Assembly: GCA_910574185.1 (NCBI GenBank) | Contig: CAJSZQ010000007.1 | Location: 62,001-126,000 of the forward strand | Source of the DNA: Lachnospiraceae bacterium | Lineage (GTDB): Bacteria; Bacillota; Clostridia; Lachnospirales; Lachnospiraceae | Direction: 5' to 3' | Length of the DNA stretch: 64,000 bases | Shown here: one piece after another, positions 51,666 to 60,880 of the stretch | Layout of the letters: each line of letters begins with the position of its first letter | Numbering within the stretch: position 1 is the first letter of the stretch | Notes under the pieces: model-generated | What the model was told of the DNA's origin: nothing | The model's database searches: none | The model's input: the letters and a program-made list of their open reading frames with translations, nothing else | Program-made: the position numbers and the translations under genes

Positions 51666-54576
51666 TATGTGGGAGCGGCTTAAAAGCGCCGTTGCAAGAT
51701 ATTTTAAAACAAGAGTCTTTGTGGTTATGACGGTTTTCTGTATTTTGTCTGCCATACTGGTAGGAAGGCTTTTTAACCTTCAGATTGTAAAAGGACAGCA
51801 GTATCTGGACGATTACAAGTTACAGATTCAGAAAACCCGTACGATTCAGGGAACAAGGGGCAACATTTACGACAGGAACGGGAATCTCCTTGCGTATAAT
51901 GAGCTTGCCTATTCTGTGACGATTGAAGATAATTACAATGAGAGCAGGGAAAAGAATAAAGAACTAAACAAAGAGATTCAGAAAATCATTCAGATTGTTG
52001 AAAAAAACGGAGATTCAGTCATCCATGATTTCAATATTATGATTGATAATGGAGAATATGTATTTACGATGGAGGACGAGACCTTAAGACTCCGTTTTGT
52101 TGCCGACGTCTATGGATTAAGTACCATTGATAAATTAACGGATGAACAGCGGCGGCAGACAGCGGCGGATATCATCCATTATCTCTGTACAGACGAGACG
52201 TACGGTTACGGAATTGACGAGAAAGCTTATGAGAAAGCAGACGTACTGAAGCTGGTTACCATCCGGTATGCCATCGGGTTAAATCGGTTTCAGAAGTTTA
52301 TTCCGGTTACGGTAGCAGAAGACGTAAGCGAAGAGACTGTTGCGGCAATCATGGAAGCGATGGACGAGCTGCCCGGTGTTGAAATCGCAGAGGATTCTTT
52401 GAGACGCTATACAGACAGCAAGTATTTTGCCAATATCATCGGCTATACGGGGCAGATTTCCCAAGAGGAATACGATGCTCTAAGCGCCAGAGATAAGAAA
52501 CGGTATTCCTTAACGGATACCGTTGGGAAGTCAGGTTTAGAGCAGGTGATGGACGGGGAACTCCAGGGTGGGAAAGGAGAGGTTCGTCTGTATGTGAACA
52601 GTGTAGGAAAGGTCATTGAGTCTACCTCCGTTAAGAAATCAAGCGCCGGAAAGGATTTGTATCTGACCATTGACGCTGATTTACAGAAAGCTGCCTATAA
52701 TATTCTGGAACAGGAACTGGCGGGCATTCTTCTCGCTAAGATGTCGGATGTTTTAGATTATGACCGTTCCCAAAGTAAGGATGCAGGCGACGTTATCGTA
52801 GCAAGCGGGGATATGTACTACCAGTTTATCGGAAACGATTTGGTTGATATGGATCATTTTACAGAAGAAAATGCAGGTAATGCTGAAAAGAGTGTAGCCG
52901 CCTCGTTCGCTTCGTACAAACAGGAAGTACTCGAACAGCTGAAAACCGTTATGACAGATCCGAATGCGGCTCTTTATACGGAACTTCCACGCGAGCAGCA
53001 GGCATATCAGTCCTATATTGTAAATGATATTCTGACAGGCGGCGGCGTGCTGATGCAAGACGCCATCGATACAAACGACGCCACCTATAAACAGTGGCGG
53101 GAAGAGGAGACGATTAATATCCATACTTATCTGAATTATGCCATTTCCAAGAATTGGATAGACGCATCCAGACTCCAGCGTTATCTAGAGGGAGAGGGAA
53201 TTTATTCGGACGCCTCAGAGGTTTATCAGGCTATGATTTCCTATGTGCAGGACAAGCTTCAGAATGATAATACCTTTGCGAAGCTTATTTACCGGTATAT
53301 GATTAAAGCAGGACGGGTTACCGGAAGGGAAATTGCTATGATTCTCTACGAACAAGGAGTGCTTCCTTTCGACGAAGGCCAGTATAATGCGCTGGACGCA
53401 GGGAGTCTTGGAGCTTATGATTTTATCCGGGGGAAGATAGAGACTCTGGATATTACGCCAGGACAGCTTGGATTAGAGCCATGTACCGGCTCGGTGGTCA
53501 TTACTGATCCGAATAATGGAAGTTTGTTAGCCTGTGTGTCCTATCCGGGTTATGATAATAACCGGCTTGCTAATTCGATGGACAGCGTGTATTATAATCA
53601 TCTGGTGACAGCTTCGTCGCGTCCGTTTTATAACAATGCCACACAGGAAAAGACCGCGCCGGGTTCTACCTATAAGCCGCTGGCAGCAATAGCCGGTCTG
53701 ACCGAAGGTGTGATATCCGAAGGCACTTATATTAATTGTGACGGCGTCTATGATAGCGTGGAGCCGAATGTCCGTTGCTGGGTATATCCGAACTCCCATG
53801 GTACGCAGGAGATTATTGGCGGTCTGACGCATTCCTGTAACGTCTACTTTTGCGAGCTTGGTTTAAGGCTGGGCCTGGATAATCCGTCAGAAGAAGAAAT
53901 CCTTGATGAAAACGGTAATCCTATTCCCAGAAATTATTCCAGCAGCCGGGGACTTGAGAAGCTTACAGATTATGCGAAAAGGTTCGGACTTGATTCTGTT
54001 TCGGGAATTGAGGTTCCGGAGACAGACCCACAGATATCCGACGAGGACTCTGTACGTTCTGCAATGGGACAGGGTACCAACAACTACACGACCAGTCAGC
54101 TTGCCAGATACATTTCAGCGGTTGCAAACAGAGGAACCGTATATGATCTTACACTGATAGACCATATTGAAACAGTTGACGGAAAAGTAACAATGAAACA
54201 AAAACCAAAGATAAAGAATACCGTAGAGGGAATTTCGCAGAATACATGGGATCTGGTTCATGCCGGAATGCGGGGAGTTGTGGAGAACAACTACACTGTG
54301 TTTGGGAAACTTAACAACAGTGAAATCCAATTATCCGGTAAGACAGGTACTGCACAACAGAGTACATCACATCCTGACCATGGATTATTTGTGGGATTCG
54401 CACCGAGTAATAATCCTGAACTGGCAATGGCAATCCGTATTGCAAACGGATACAGCTCTACATTTGCCGCAGAAGTCGGAAATGGTGTTATGGAATACTA
54501 TTACGAAATTACAGATCCGGCAGAATTGATTACCGGAACTGCAAAGAAAGTTACTGTGTCGGCACACAGTGATTAA
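51658..54576 (+). CDS. mrdA: Penicillin-binding protein 2 (elongation D,D-transpeptidase), unusually long
   Basis: 972 residues if started at TTG 51658 (AAAGGAG 12 bp upstream; GTG 51646 touches that site, ATG 51667 has none). One membrane helix (about 17-38), a PBP dimer domain (RGNIYDRNGNLLAYNE), and the transpeptidase with Ser670 in GSTYK, SCN in THSCNVYF, and KTG in LSGKTGTAQQ. Typical PBP2 is 600-700 residues; here about 250 extra residues lie between the dimerisation part and the catalytic domain (about 350-605), Gln/Asp/Glu-rich and helical, seen in Lachnospiraceae relatives from memory. It acts outside with RodA. Confidence 0.92.
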   Translation: MYSMWERLKSAVARYFKTRVFVVMTVFCILSAILVGRLFNLQIVKGQQYLDDYKLQIQKTRTIQGTRGNIYDRNGNLLAYNELAYSVTIEDNYNESREKNKELNKEIQKIIQIVEKNGDSVIHDFNIMIDNGEYVFTMEDETLRLRFVADVYGLSTIDKLTDEQRRQTAADIIHYLCTDETYGYGIDEKAYEKADVLKLVTIRYAIGLNRFQKFIPVTVAEDVSEETVAAIMEAMDELPGVEIAEDSLRRYTDSKYFANIIGYTGQISQEEYDALSARDKKRYSLTDTVGKSGLEQVMDGELQGGKGEVRLYVNSVGKVIESTSVKKSSAGKDLYLTIDADLQKAAYNILEQELAGILLAKMSDVLDYDRSQSKDAGDVIVASGDMYYQFIGNDLVDMDHFTEENAGNAEKSVAASFASYKQEVLEQLKTVMTDPNAALYTELPREQQAYQSYIVNDILTGGGVLMQDAIDTNDATYKQWREEETINIHTYLNYAISKNWIDASRLQRYLEGEGIYSDASEVYQAMISYVQDKLQNDNTFAKLIYRYMIKAGRVTGREIAMILYEQGVLPFDEGQYNALDAGSLGAYDFIRGKIETLDITPGQLGLEPCTGSVVITDPNNGSLLACVSYPGYDNNRLANSMDSVYYNHLVTASSRPFYNNATQEKTAPGSTYKPLAAIAGLTEGVISEGTYINCDGVYDSVEPNVRCWVYPNSHGTQEIIGGLTHSCNVYFCELGLRLGLDNPSEEEILDENGNPIPRNYSSSRGLEKLTDYAKRFGLDSVSGIEVPETDPQISDEDSVRSAMGQGTNNYTTSQLARYISAVANRGTVYDLTLIDHIETVDGKVTMKQKPKIKNTVEGISQNTWDLVHAGMRGVVENNYTVFGKLNNSEIQLSGKTGTAQQSTSHPDHGLFVGFAPSNNPELAMAIRIANGYSSTFAAEVGNGVMEYYYEITDPAELITGTAKKVTVSAHSD

Positions 54577-54611
54577 ACAGATTCGATAACGAAAAGATCA
54601 GGAGGATTGTT

Positions 54612-55403
54612 ATGGGCGAGGTTATTGTAATTACTTCAGGAAAAGGCGGCGTAGGCAAAACTACAACTACTGCAAATATCGGGGCAGGACTTTCACAGTT
54701 AGATAAAAAGGTTGTAATTATTGATACAGATTTGGGACTTCGTAATCTGGATGTGGTGATGGGATTGGAGAATCTTATCGTCTACAATCTGGTGGACGTG
54801 ATAGAAGGGAAATGCAGACTAAAACAGGCGTTAATTCGAGACAGACGGTACGAGAATCTGTATTTGCTCCCATCTGCTCAGACGAAAGACAAAACGGCTG
54901 TATCACCAGGACAAATGCAAAAGCTGACCGAGGAATTAAGAGAGGATTACGACTATGTGCTGCTTGACTGCCCGGCAGGAATTGAACAGGGATTTCAGAA
55001 TGCAATCGCCGGTGCAGACCGGGCTTTTGTAGTAACTACGCCGGAAGTTTCGGCAATTCGGGACGCGGACAGAATTATCGGATTGCTCGAATCGAATAAC
55101 CTGAAAAAGATGGAACTGATTATCAATCGGATTCGGGTTGATATGGTGAAACGAGGAGATATGATGTCGGTGGACGACGTGACGGAGATTCTGTCTATTC
55201 CGCTTCTTGGAATTATACCGGACGACGAACAGATTGTAATTGGAACGAATCAGGGAATTCCTGTAATCGGAATGGATTCCTTTGCAGGAGACGCTTACTC
55301 TAATATTTGCCGAAGAATTTTGGGCGAGGAGATTCCGTTTCTTGATTTAAGCCGCGGTCAGAGTATTTTAAGCAAACTTACGAACCTGTTTCGGAAAAAT
55401 TAG
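54612..55403 (+). CDS. minD: Septum site-determining ATPase MinD
   Basis: 263 residues. Deviant Walker A SGKGGVGKTTTTANIG (about 8-23), DTDLGLRNLDVVMGLE, DYVLLDCPAGIEQG and the C-terminal amphipathic membrane-targeting helix (SKLTNLFRKN). MinD oscillates or stays at poles and activates MinC to block polar FtsZ rings. AGGAGG precedes the ATG. minE follows after 12 bp, but no minC precedes it: the gap to the PBP2 gene is 35 bp. Confidence 0.96.
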   Translation: MGEVIVITSGKGGVGKTTTTANIGAGLSQLDKKVVIIDTDLGLRNLDVVMGLENLIVYNLVDVIEGKCRLKQALIRDRRYENLYLLPSAQTKDKTAVSPGQMQKLTEELREDYDYVLLDCPAGIEQGFQNAIAGADRAFVVTTPEVSAIRDADRIIGLLESNNLKKMELIINRIRVDMVKRGDMMSVDDVTEILSIPLLGIIPDDEQIVIGTNQGIPVIGMDSFAGDAYSNICRRILGEEIPFLDLSRGQSILSKLTNLFRKN

Positions 55404-55415
55404 GAGGTTCTCCGA

Positions 55416-55628
55416 ATGATTAAGAGATCTTCAGTAAGGATTGCCAAAGAAAGACTGGAGGCGCTTGTGACCTCTGACAGGGTACACTGTAAGCCAAAGG
55501 AGTACGATCTGATCTGTCATGAGCTCTATCGAACACTCTCTAAGTATATGGAAATAACCAAAGAAGACTTCCAGGTGTGTATTACCCGGTCTGCCATACA
55601 TATTCAGCTAACAGGAGAAGAACATTGA
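55416..55628 (+). CDS. minE: Cell division topological specificity factor MinE
   Basis: 70 residues, slightly short for MinE (usually 80-90). The N-terminal anti-MinCD part SSVRIAKERLEALVTSDR is clear, and the C-terminal topological domain (EYDLICHELYRTLSKYMEI) follows. It stimulates MinD ATPase and displaces it from midcell. AGGAGG 8 bp before the ATG overlaps the minD stop. Its stop overlaps the rodA TTG start. Confidence 0.93.
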   Translation: MIKRSSVRIAKERLEALVTSDRVHCKPKEYDLICHELYRTLSKYMEITKEDFQVCITRSAIHIQLTGEEH

Positions 55629-56755
55629 AACTGATTAAACTTCGAAAGCCTTATAAATTAAAAGATTATAAATTCAACCTCATTATATTGGTACTTGCTA
55701 TATCATTTATCGGTATATTGGTGGTGGGAAGCGCAAATGAATTTTATCAGAGCCGGCAGATTGTCGGGGTAGTACTTGGAATTTTTATTATGGTAATCGT
55801 GTCGTTGATTGACTATGTCTGGATTGCAGGCTTTTACTGGTTATTATATTTTTCATCTATATTTATGCTTGCGATTGTGCTGATTCCAGGAGTCGGCGTG
55901 TATGTCAATGGGGCGAGACGCTGGATTGATATCGGATTTACCAATTTTCAGCCTTCCGAGTTCTCCAAGATTTTGCTGATTCTTTTCTTCGCACGATTTA
56001 TTATGAAGCACGAGGAGGATTTAAGTGAACGTCAGACTATTATAAAGGCTGTTATTCTGATACTAATTCCGCTGGCATTAATCTATAAAGAACCAAATCT
56101 GTCCACGACCATCTGTATTGCGCTGCTGTTTTGTTCGCTGATGTACGTAGGAGGTTTGAGCTATCGGTTTATCGGAACAGTACTGGTCATTACGATTCCG
56201 GTGGCGGCCGTTTTCTTAAGTTTGGTTGTACAGCCTGACCAGAAGATTCTGGATAATTATCAGCAGAAGCGTATACTTGCCTGGCTTGACCCGGAAGAAT
56301 ATGCAAGCGACGAGGCTTATCAGCAGAACAACTCTGTAATGGCAATAGGCTCCGGTATGCTAACCGGTAAGGGACTGAACAATAATACGACCACTTCCGT
56401 AAAAAACGGGAATTTTATTCTTGAACCCCAGACAGACTTTATTTTCGCAATTGTCGGGGAGGAATTAGGATTTGTGGGTTGCTGTCTGGTGATTGCTCTG
56501 TTATTATTGATAGTGATACAGTGTATTCTGATTGGAAACAGGGCGCAGGATACCTCCGGTAAGATTATTAGCTGCGGGGTAGGCTCGCTAATCGGAATCC
56601 AGACATTTATAAATATTGCAGTTGCAACGCAGATATTCCCTAATACTGGAATTACTTTACCATTTGTTAGCTATGGGCTGACTTCATTAGTAAGTCTGTA
56701 TATTGGTATTGGGCTGGTACTTAATATCGGTCTTCAGCCAAAAAAATATAAATAA
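55625..56755 (+). CDS. rodA: FtsW/RodA/SpoVE family peptidoglycan glycosyltransferase
   Basis: 376 residues from TTG 55625 (GGAG 7 bp upstream; the frame continues back into minE). About 10 membrane helices; VNGARRWIDIGFTNFQPSEF and the late FPNTGITLPFVSYG are RodA/FtsW signatures. It polymerises lipid II, working with PBP2 encoded 1 kb upstream, so RodA is more likely than FtsW or SpoVE. The 4-bp TTGA overlap suggests coupling with minE. Confidence 0.93.
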   Translation: MKLIKLRKPYKLKDYKFNLIILVLAISFIGILVVGSANEFYQSRQIVGVVLGIFIMVIVSLIDYVWIAGFYWLLYFSSIFMLAIVLIPGVGVYVNGARRWIDIGFTNFQPSEFSKILLILFFARFIMKHEEDLSERQTIIKAVILILIPLALIYKEPNLSTTICIALLFCSLMYVGGLSYRFIGTVLVITIPVAAVFLSLVVQPDQKILDNYQQKRILAWLDPEEYASDEAYQQNNSVMAIGSGMLTGKGLNNNTTTSVKNGNFILEPQTDFIFAIVGEELGFVGCCLVIALLLLIVIQCILIGNRAQDTSGKIISCGVGSLIGIQTFINIAVATQIFPNTGITLPFVSYGLTSLVSLYIGIGLVLNIGLQPKKYK

Positions 56756-56768
56756 GGAGAGTAGAACG

Positions 56769-57164
56769 ATGAACATAGGTTTAATCGCACATGATTCAAA
56801 GAAAACCCTGATGCAGAACTTTTGTATCGCATACCGCGGAATCTTAAGCAGGCATAGTCTCTATGCAACAGGAACGACGGGACGTTTGATTGAAGAAGTG
56901 ACCAACTTATCCGTTCACAAATATCTTGCAGGCCCCTTAGGAGGCAAGCAGCAGCTTGGGGCGCAGATTGCGCAGAATGATATTGACGCATTGATTTTCC
57001 TTCGGGACCCGACGGACGCAAAGCCTCATGAGCCGGATGTGAATGATGTAATTAAGCTTTGTGATATGCATAACATTCCTATGGCAAGTAATCTTGCCAC
57101 CGCAGAACTGATTGTATTAGCACTAGACAGAGGAGATTTGGACTGGCGTGAAATGTATAGATAA
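56769..57164 (+). CDS. mgsA: Methylglyoxal synthase
   Basis: 131 residues from ATG 56769 (AAGGAG 9 bp upstream; the frame opens at 56703 inside rodA). GLIAHDSKKTLM, ATGTTGRLIEE, GPLGGKQQLGAQIA and LIFLRDPTDAKPHEPDV are family hallmarks including the catalytic Asp. It converts dihydroxyacetone phosphate to methylglyoxal, an overflow path when phosphate is short. Its position after rodA is conserved in clostridia although the link is unclear. Confidence 0.95.
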   Translation: MNIGLIAHDSKKTLMQNFCIAYRGILSRHSLYATGTTGRLIEEVTNLSVHKYLAGPLGGKQQLGAQIAQNDIDALIFLRDPTDAKPHEPDVNDVIKLCDMHNIPMASNLATAELIVLALDRGDLDWREMYR

Positions 57165-58119
57165 AATACCGATTTATTGCTGCGTTGTCCTGACAGCAGC
57201 AGCCCTGCTCACCGGCTGTAACTCGTCCGGGCAGATTGTGGCTGAATATGAAAATGAAAATTACAACCGTAATCTCTATGAAGGGCATCTGTACGCTGAA
57301 AATTTATGCGTCAGTAACGCGGATGTACCGATAGAAGGCTTTGCCGGTGATTCAACTTTGCATGCAGCGGCGCTTTTTGATGTAAACGGGCATACGGTTG
57401 ATTATGCTTATAATATGCATGAGAGGCTTTATCCGGCAAGCACAACGAAAATCCTTACCGCGCTGACTGCTCTCAAATCCTGCAGTTTAGATGATATCGT
57501 AACGGTAAGTCGTAGTGGAGCGGCGGCAAGTTTTGCTGCAGACGCATCGGTTTGCGGGCTGAAAGAAGGCGACCAGTTAACCATGAGGACATTGCTTTAT
57601 GGTCTGCTGCTGGTATCCGGAAACGACAGTGCGGTTGTGATTGCGGAACATATAGCGGGAAGTGTAGAAGGCTTTGCAGCTATGATGAATGAACAGGCAA
57701 AAGAGCTTCGTGCCGTCAACACGAATTTTACAACGCCTCATGGACTTCATGATGAAAATCATTACACAACAGCATATGATTTGTATCTGATATTTAATGA
57801 ATGTATGAAAAATGAAGAATTTTTGAATATTATCAGCGCTGCTTCCTATACGGCTGAGATTACCGGTGCAGATGGAAATCTGCGTCAGGAGGCATGGGAG
57901 CCTACAAATTTCTATGCGAGAGGCGCGGCTGAGCTTCCTTATGGCGCTACGGTTATCGGCGGAAAGACCGGATATACCGGAGAAGCAGGTAATTGCCTGG
58001 TGCTTTTAAACCAGGATGATGAGAATAACCCATATATATCTATCGTCATGGGAGCGGATTCTAAACCATTGCTCTACGAAGATATGAGCGCTATTATCAA
58101 CCAAATACCGAATTTATAA
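57148..58119 (+). CDS. D-alanyl-D-alanine carboxypeptidase family lipoprotein
   Basis: 323 residues, GTG start at 57148 within the mgsA 3' end, with AGAGGAG 12 bp upstream. A lipobox LLTGC (about 20-25) ends the signal peptide, so the enzyme should be a membrane lipoprotein. Active-site motifs: Ser98 in PASTTK, SGN near 152 (LVSGNDSAV) and KTG near 273 (GGKTGYT). This is the peptidase S11 (DacA/VanY-like D,D-carboxypeptidase) family, trimming stem peptides. The C-terminal beta domain of PBP5 is missing. A terminator follows. Confidence 0.9.
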   Translation: MKCIDKIPIYCCVVLTAAALLTGCNSSGQIVAEYENENYNRNLYEGHLYAENLCVSNADVPIEGFAGDSTLHAAALFDVNGHTVDYAYNMHERLYPASTTKILTALTALKSCSLDDIVTVSRSGAAASFAADASVCGLKEGDQLTMRTLLYGLLLVSGNDSAVVIAEHIAGSVEGFAAMMNEQAKELRAVNTNFTTPHGLHDENHYTTAYDLYLIFNECMKNEEFLNIISAASYTAEITGADGNLRQEAWEPTNFYARGAAELPYGATVIGGKTGYTGEAGNCLVLLNQDDENNPYISIVMGADSKPLLYEDMSAIINQIPNL

Positions 58120-58169
58120 GACGCATGCTCTTGTTTCGGGCGCGTAGCTGCGCCTCATTTCAAAGGTTT

Positions 58170-58208
58170 TTTTATAATAGGGAAAACTTTGTTTCCCATA
58201 TTATAAAA
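58170..58208. terminator. Bidirectional terminator between the carboxypeptidase and DUF378 genes
   Basis: TTTTATAAT (58170-58178) pairs with ATTATAAAA (58200-58208) and GGGAAA with TTTCCC inside, a 39-nt palindrome with T- and A-runs on the two ends, suited to both convergent genes. A second small palindrome AGGGGCTAGCCCCT follows at about 58209-58222. Confidence 0.7.
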
Positions 58209-58228
58209 GAGGGGCTAGCCCCTCCTTA

Positions 58229-58432
58229 TTATTGTTCACTGGAATAGATGCGTCCGTATAGACTGATGAGATAAAGACCGCATAATCCGACGATTGCATA
58301 GACAATCCGGGAAATCCAGCTTAAGTTTCCGAACACGAAAGCTACCAGGTCAAAACGAAAGATTCCGACCAACAGCCAGTTTACTGCGCCGATGATTACC
58401 AAAGTTAATGCTGTATTATCAAACCATTTCAT
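58229..58432 (-). CDS. DUF378 domain-containing membrane protein
   Basis: 67 residues from ATG 58432, chosen because AAAGGAGG lies 8 bp upstream; the frame extends to 58489. Two membrane helices (about 6-28, LTLVIIGAVNWLLVGIF; about 40-60, IVYAIVGLCGLYLISLY) and the GAxNWLLVG-like block define DUF378, a family of small membrane proteins of unknown function. It is one of three minus-strand genes in the window and lies divergently to the radical SAM gene, sharing a 75-bp promoter region. Confidence 0.85.
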   Translation of the reverse strand: MKWFDNTALTLVIIGAVNWLLVGIFRFDLVAFVFGNLSWISRIVYAIVGLCGLYLISLYGRIYSSEQ

Positions 58433-58507
58433 GAATATTCCTCCTTTACTGTGAGGATAGTATGTACGAATAACGAGCCGCTTATTCATATAAAAAAGGA
58501 ATTTATA

Positions 58508-59482
58508 ATGTCAAATTTATTTTATTCTTATTCTGATTATTTGAAAAAAAGGTACCATGAGAAGGTTTATAAGCTTCCCATATCTTTGCCGGTGACATGT
58601 CCGAACCGGGAGCGGGGGAAGAAAGGATGCGCATTTTGTGCAGGAGAAGGAACCGGATTTGAAGCAAAAAATACCAAAGATTCGATAACAGAACAACTTT
58701 TTGAGGTAAGAAAACTGATAGAATCCAAATACAACGCGCACAAATTTATTGGTTATTTCCAGAATTATACAAACACCTATTTACCGCTCGAAGATTTCAA
58801 ATCATATATGTCTGAGGCAGCCGCAGCAGAGGACATTGTAGAAATTGCCATATCAACCAGACCTGACTGTATCAGAGAGGATTACTTAGAAGTCCTTCAA
58901 AATATATCCGAACAGTTTTCTGTCGGAATTACTGTAGAACTGGGGCTCCAGACTGCAAATTACCATACTCTCGCTATGATGGAAAGAGGTCATGGACTGG
59001 CAGAATTTATAGACGCCGTTCTGCGGATTCAGCGATTTGGGTTCGATATCTGCGTCCATGTCATTCTGAATCTTCCGGGAGATACCCTGACAGACAGTAT
59101 CGAAACGGCAAAGATTCTGTCCGCATTCAGAATTCCAATTGTAAAAATTCATTCTCTTTATATTGCAAAAAACAGCTTATTGTGTGATTGGTATAAAAAT
59201 GGTAAAATAGCTGTATGCTCTAAAGAAGAATATATGAACCGTCTGGTTCATTTTATTGAATATCTTTCACCGGAGATAGCCATAGAACGGCTGTTTTCGC
59301 GAATACCCGAAGAATCCTCCATCTTTTGCAACTGGGGAGTTAGTTGGTGGAGATTAAAAGACGAATTTGAAAAGACGATGACAGAGAGGGAGAGCTTTCA
59401 GGGAAAGAAGTTTCATTATATGAATGGTTCTGCGCTGGAAGCGCTATCATTAAGGGGGACAAGACATATTGGCAGGAAATGA
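58508..59482 (+). CDS. TIGR01212 family radical SAM protein (YhcC-like)
   Basis: 324 residues from ATG 58508 (AAAAGGA about 8 bp upstream; the frame opens at 58451). The start YSYSDYLKKRYHEKVYKLPI and the Cys cluster CPNRERGKKGCAFC (C-x9-C-x2-C) are those of TIGR01212/YhcC. Substrate is not established. The 3' end overlaps the HlyD-like gene by 14 bp. Confidence 0.92.
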   Translation: MSNLFYSYSDYLKKRYHEKVYKLPISLPVTCPNRERGKKGCAFCAGEGTGFEAKNTKDSITEQLFEVRKLIESKYNAHKFIGYFQNYTNTYLPLEDFKSYMSEAAAAEDIVEIAISTRPDCIREDYLEVLQNISEQFSVGITVELGLQTANYHTLAMMERGHGLAEFIDAVLRIQRFGFDICVHVILNLPGDTLTDSIETAKILSAFRIPIVKIHSLYIAKNSLLCDWYKNGKIAVCSKEEYMNRLVHFIEYLSPEIAIERLFSRIPEESSIFCNWGVSWWRLKDEFEKTMTERESFQGKKFHYMNGSALEALSLRGTRHIGRK

Positions 59483-60869
59483 ACTGACAAATATACAGAT
59501 TTATCAGAGAAAGAGAAGCTTTAATATTGGCGTAATACTTTTTGGCGTGATATTTATATATCTGGTGATTACCGTTTTAGCATATATCACTGGCAGACGT
59601 GTTTCCGTATATGAAGTAAGGGAAGGCTCCATTCTGAAGGATACGGCTTATACAGGGATTGTGCTCAGGGAAGAAGTGGTAGTCACTTCAGATACAGAAG
59701 GGTATGTCAACTATTTTGCAATGGAGAGTACAAAAGTCGGCAAAAAAACCAATATATACAGTCTGTCTACTGATAAACTTGAACTCGATAATCAAGGGAT
59801 AGAGACTGGCGAAGTTTCAGAAGAAATAACAGAGACAGAGTTGACAGCAGAGGACCAGTCCTTTATACTGCAAAAGGCACAGGCTTTTTCTGATAGTTTT
59901 AGAGAGGAACAGTACAGTGACGTCTATGCTTTTAAAAATTCCGTAACTGACGTGGTGCAGACAAATTCTGCCCAGAGCCGTCAGGCAAAATTAAACACGC
60001 TTTTGCAAAATGGAACAGAGGGACTTACCGTATATCAAGCCCAGACAGACGGAATTATCATTTACGCTATTGATGGTTATGAGAATCTGTCCCTTGATCA
60101 GGTAACGGAGGAAATCATTGCAAAGACAGACTATGAAAGCGTTGATTTAACCAACGATATGAAGGTATATGCCGGAGACCCGGTATATAAGCTTATTACC
60201 AGCGATGTGTGGACGGTTGCCGTTGAGTTGGATGACGCGATGGCAAAAGAGCTGGAAGACAAGGAATATGTCAAAGTGCGTTTTTCCAAAGATAACGAAA
60301 CTACCTGGGGAGCCTTTTCCTTATATAATACAAAGGATTCCAATCTTGGTTTTTTTACATTTGATCATTCCATGATTCGGTACGCAACAGAACGTTTTCT
60401 TGATATTGAGCTGATTCTTGAAGATGAAACCGGACTTAAAATTCCAAAGTCTGCAGTGACAAAGAAAGATTTTTACACGATTCCTCAGGATTATCTGACC
60501 AGAGGCGGTAATAATAATGAGATTGGGATTATGGTTCAAGGCAGAAGAAATTCCATAGAATTTGTACCTGTAACGGTATATTATCGTGACATAGATACGG
60601 ATTTGGTCTATATTGATATGAATAATTTTAAGAAAGAGACCGTACTCAAAAAGCCGGATTCCAGCGATACCCTGACCTTGAAAGAAAAAGCGTCTTTATC
60701 AGGAGTTTACAATGTAAATAAGGGTTATGCCATATTCCGGCAGGTAAATATACTATGTGAAAGTGAAGAATATTATATCATTTCCAATGGAAATGATTAT
60801 GGATTGTCAAATTATGATCACATTGCCCTTGACAGTGATACGGTACGGGACAATGAGATTGTATTTTAA
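59469..60869 (+). CDS. HlyD-like membrane-anchored protein in the ylm division cluster
   Basis: 466 residues from TTG 59469 with GGGGG about 10 bp upstream. One membrane helix (about 20-42, IGVILFGVIFIYLVITVLAY), then a periplasmic-adaptor-like fold: a barrel-sandwich half (YTGIVLREEVVVTSDTEG) resembling HlyD, a helical hairpin (about 125-195) and beta domains. No ABC transporter or outer-membrane partner is present, and the organism is presumably Gram-positive. Its place before yggS-sepF-ylmH is conserved in Lachnospiraceae from memory, so a role in division or wall assembly is possible but inferred. Confidence 0.75.
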   Translation: MAGNELTNIQIYQRKRSFNIGVILFGVIFIYLVITVLAYITGRRVSVYEVREGSILKDTAYTGIVLREEVVVTSDTEGYVNYFAMESTKVGKKTNIYSLSTDKLELDNQGIETGEVSEEITETELTAEDQSFILQKAQAFSDSFREEQYSDVYAFKNSVTDVVQTNSAQSRQAKLNTLLQNGTEGLTVYQAQTDGIIIYAIDGYENLSLDQVTEEIIAKTDYESVDLTNDMKVYAGDPVYKLITSDVWTVAVELDDAMAKELEDKEYVKVRFSKDNETTWGAFSLYNTKDSNLGFFTFDHSMIRYATERFLDIELILEDETGLKIPKSAVTKKDFYTIPQDYLTRGGNNNEIGIMVQGRRNSIEFVPVTVYYRDIDTDLVYIDMNNFKKETVLKKPDSSDTLTLKEKASLSGVYNVNKGYAIFRQVNILCESEEYYIISNGNDYGLSNYDHIALDSDTVRDNEIVF

Positions 60870-60880
60870 GGAGTAAATAA

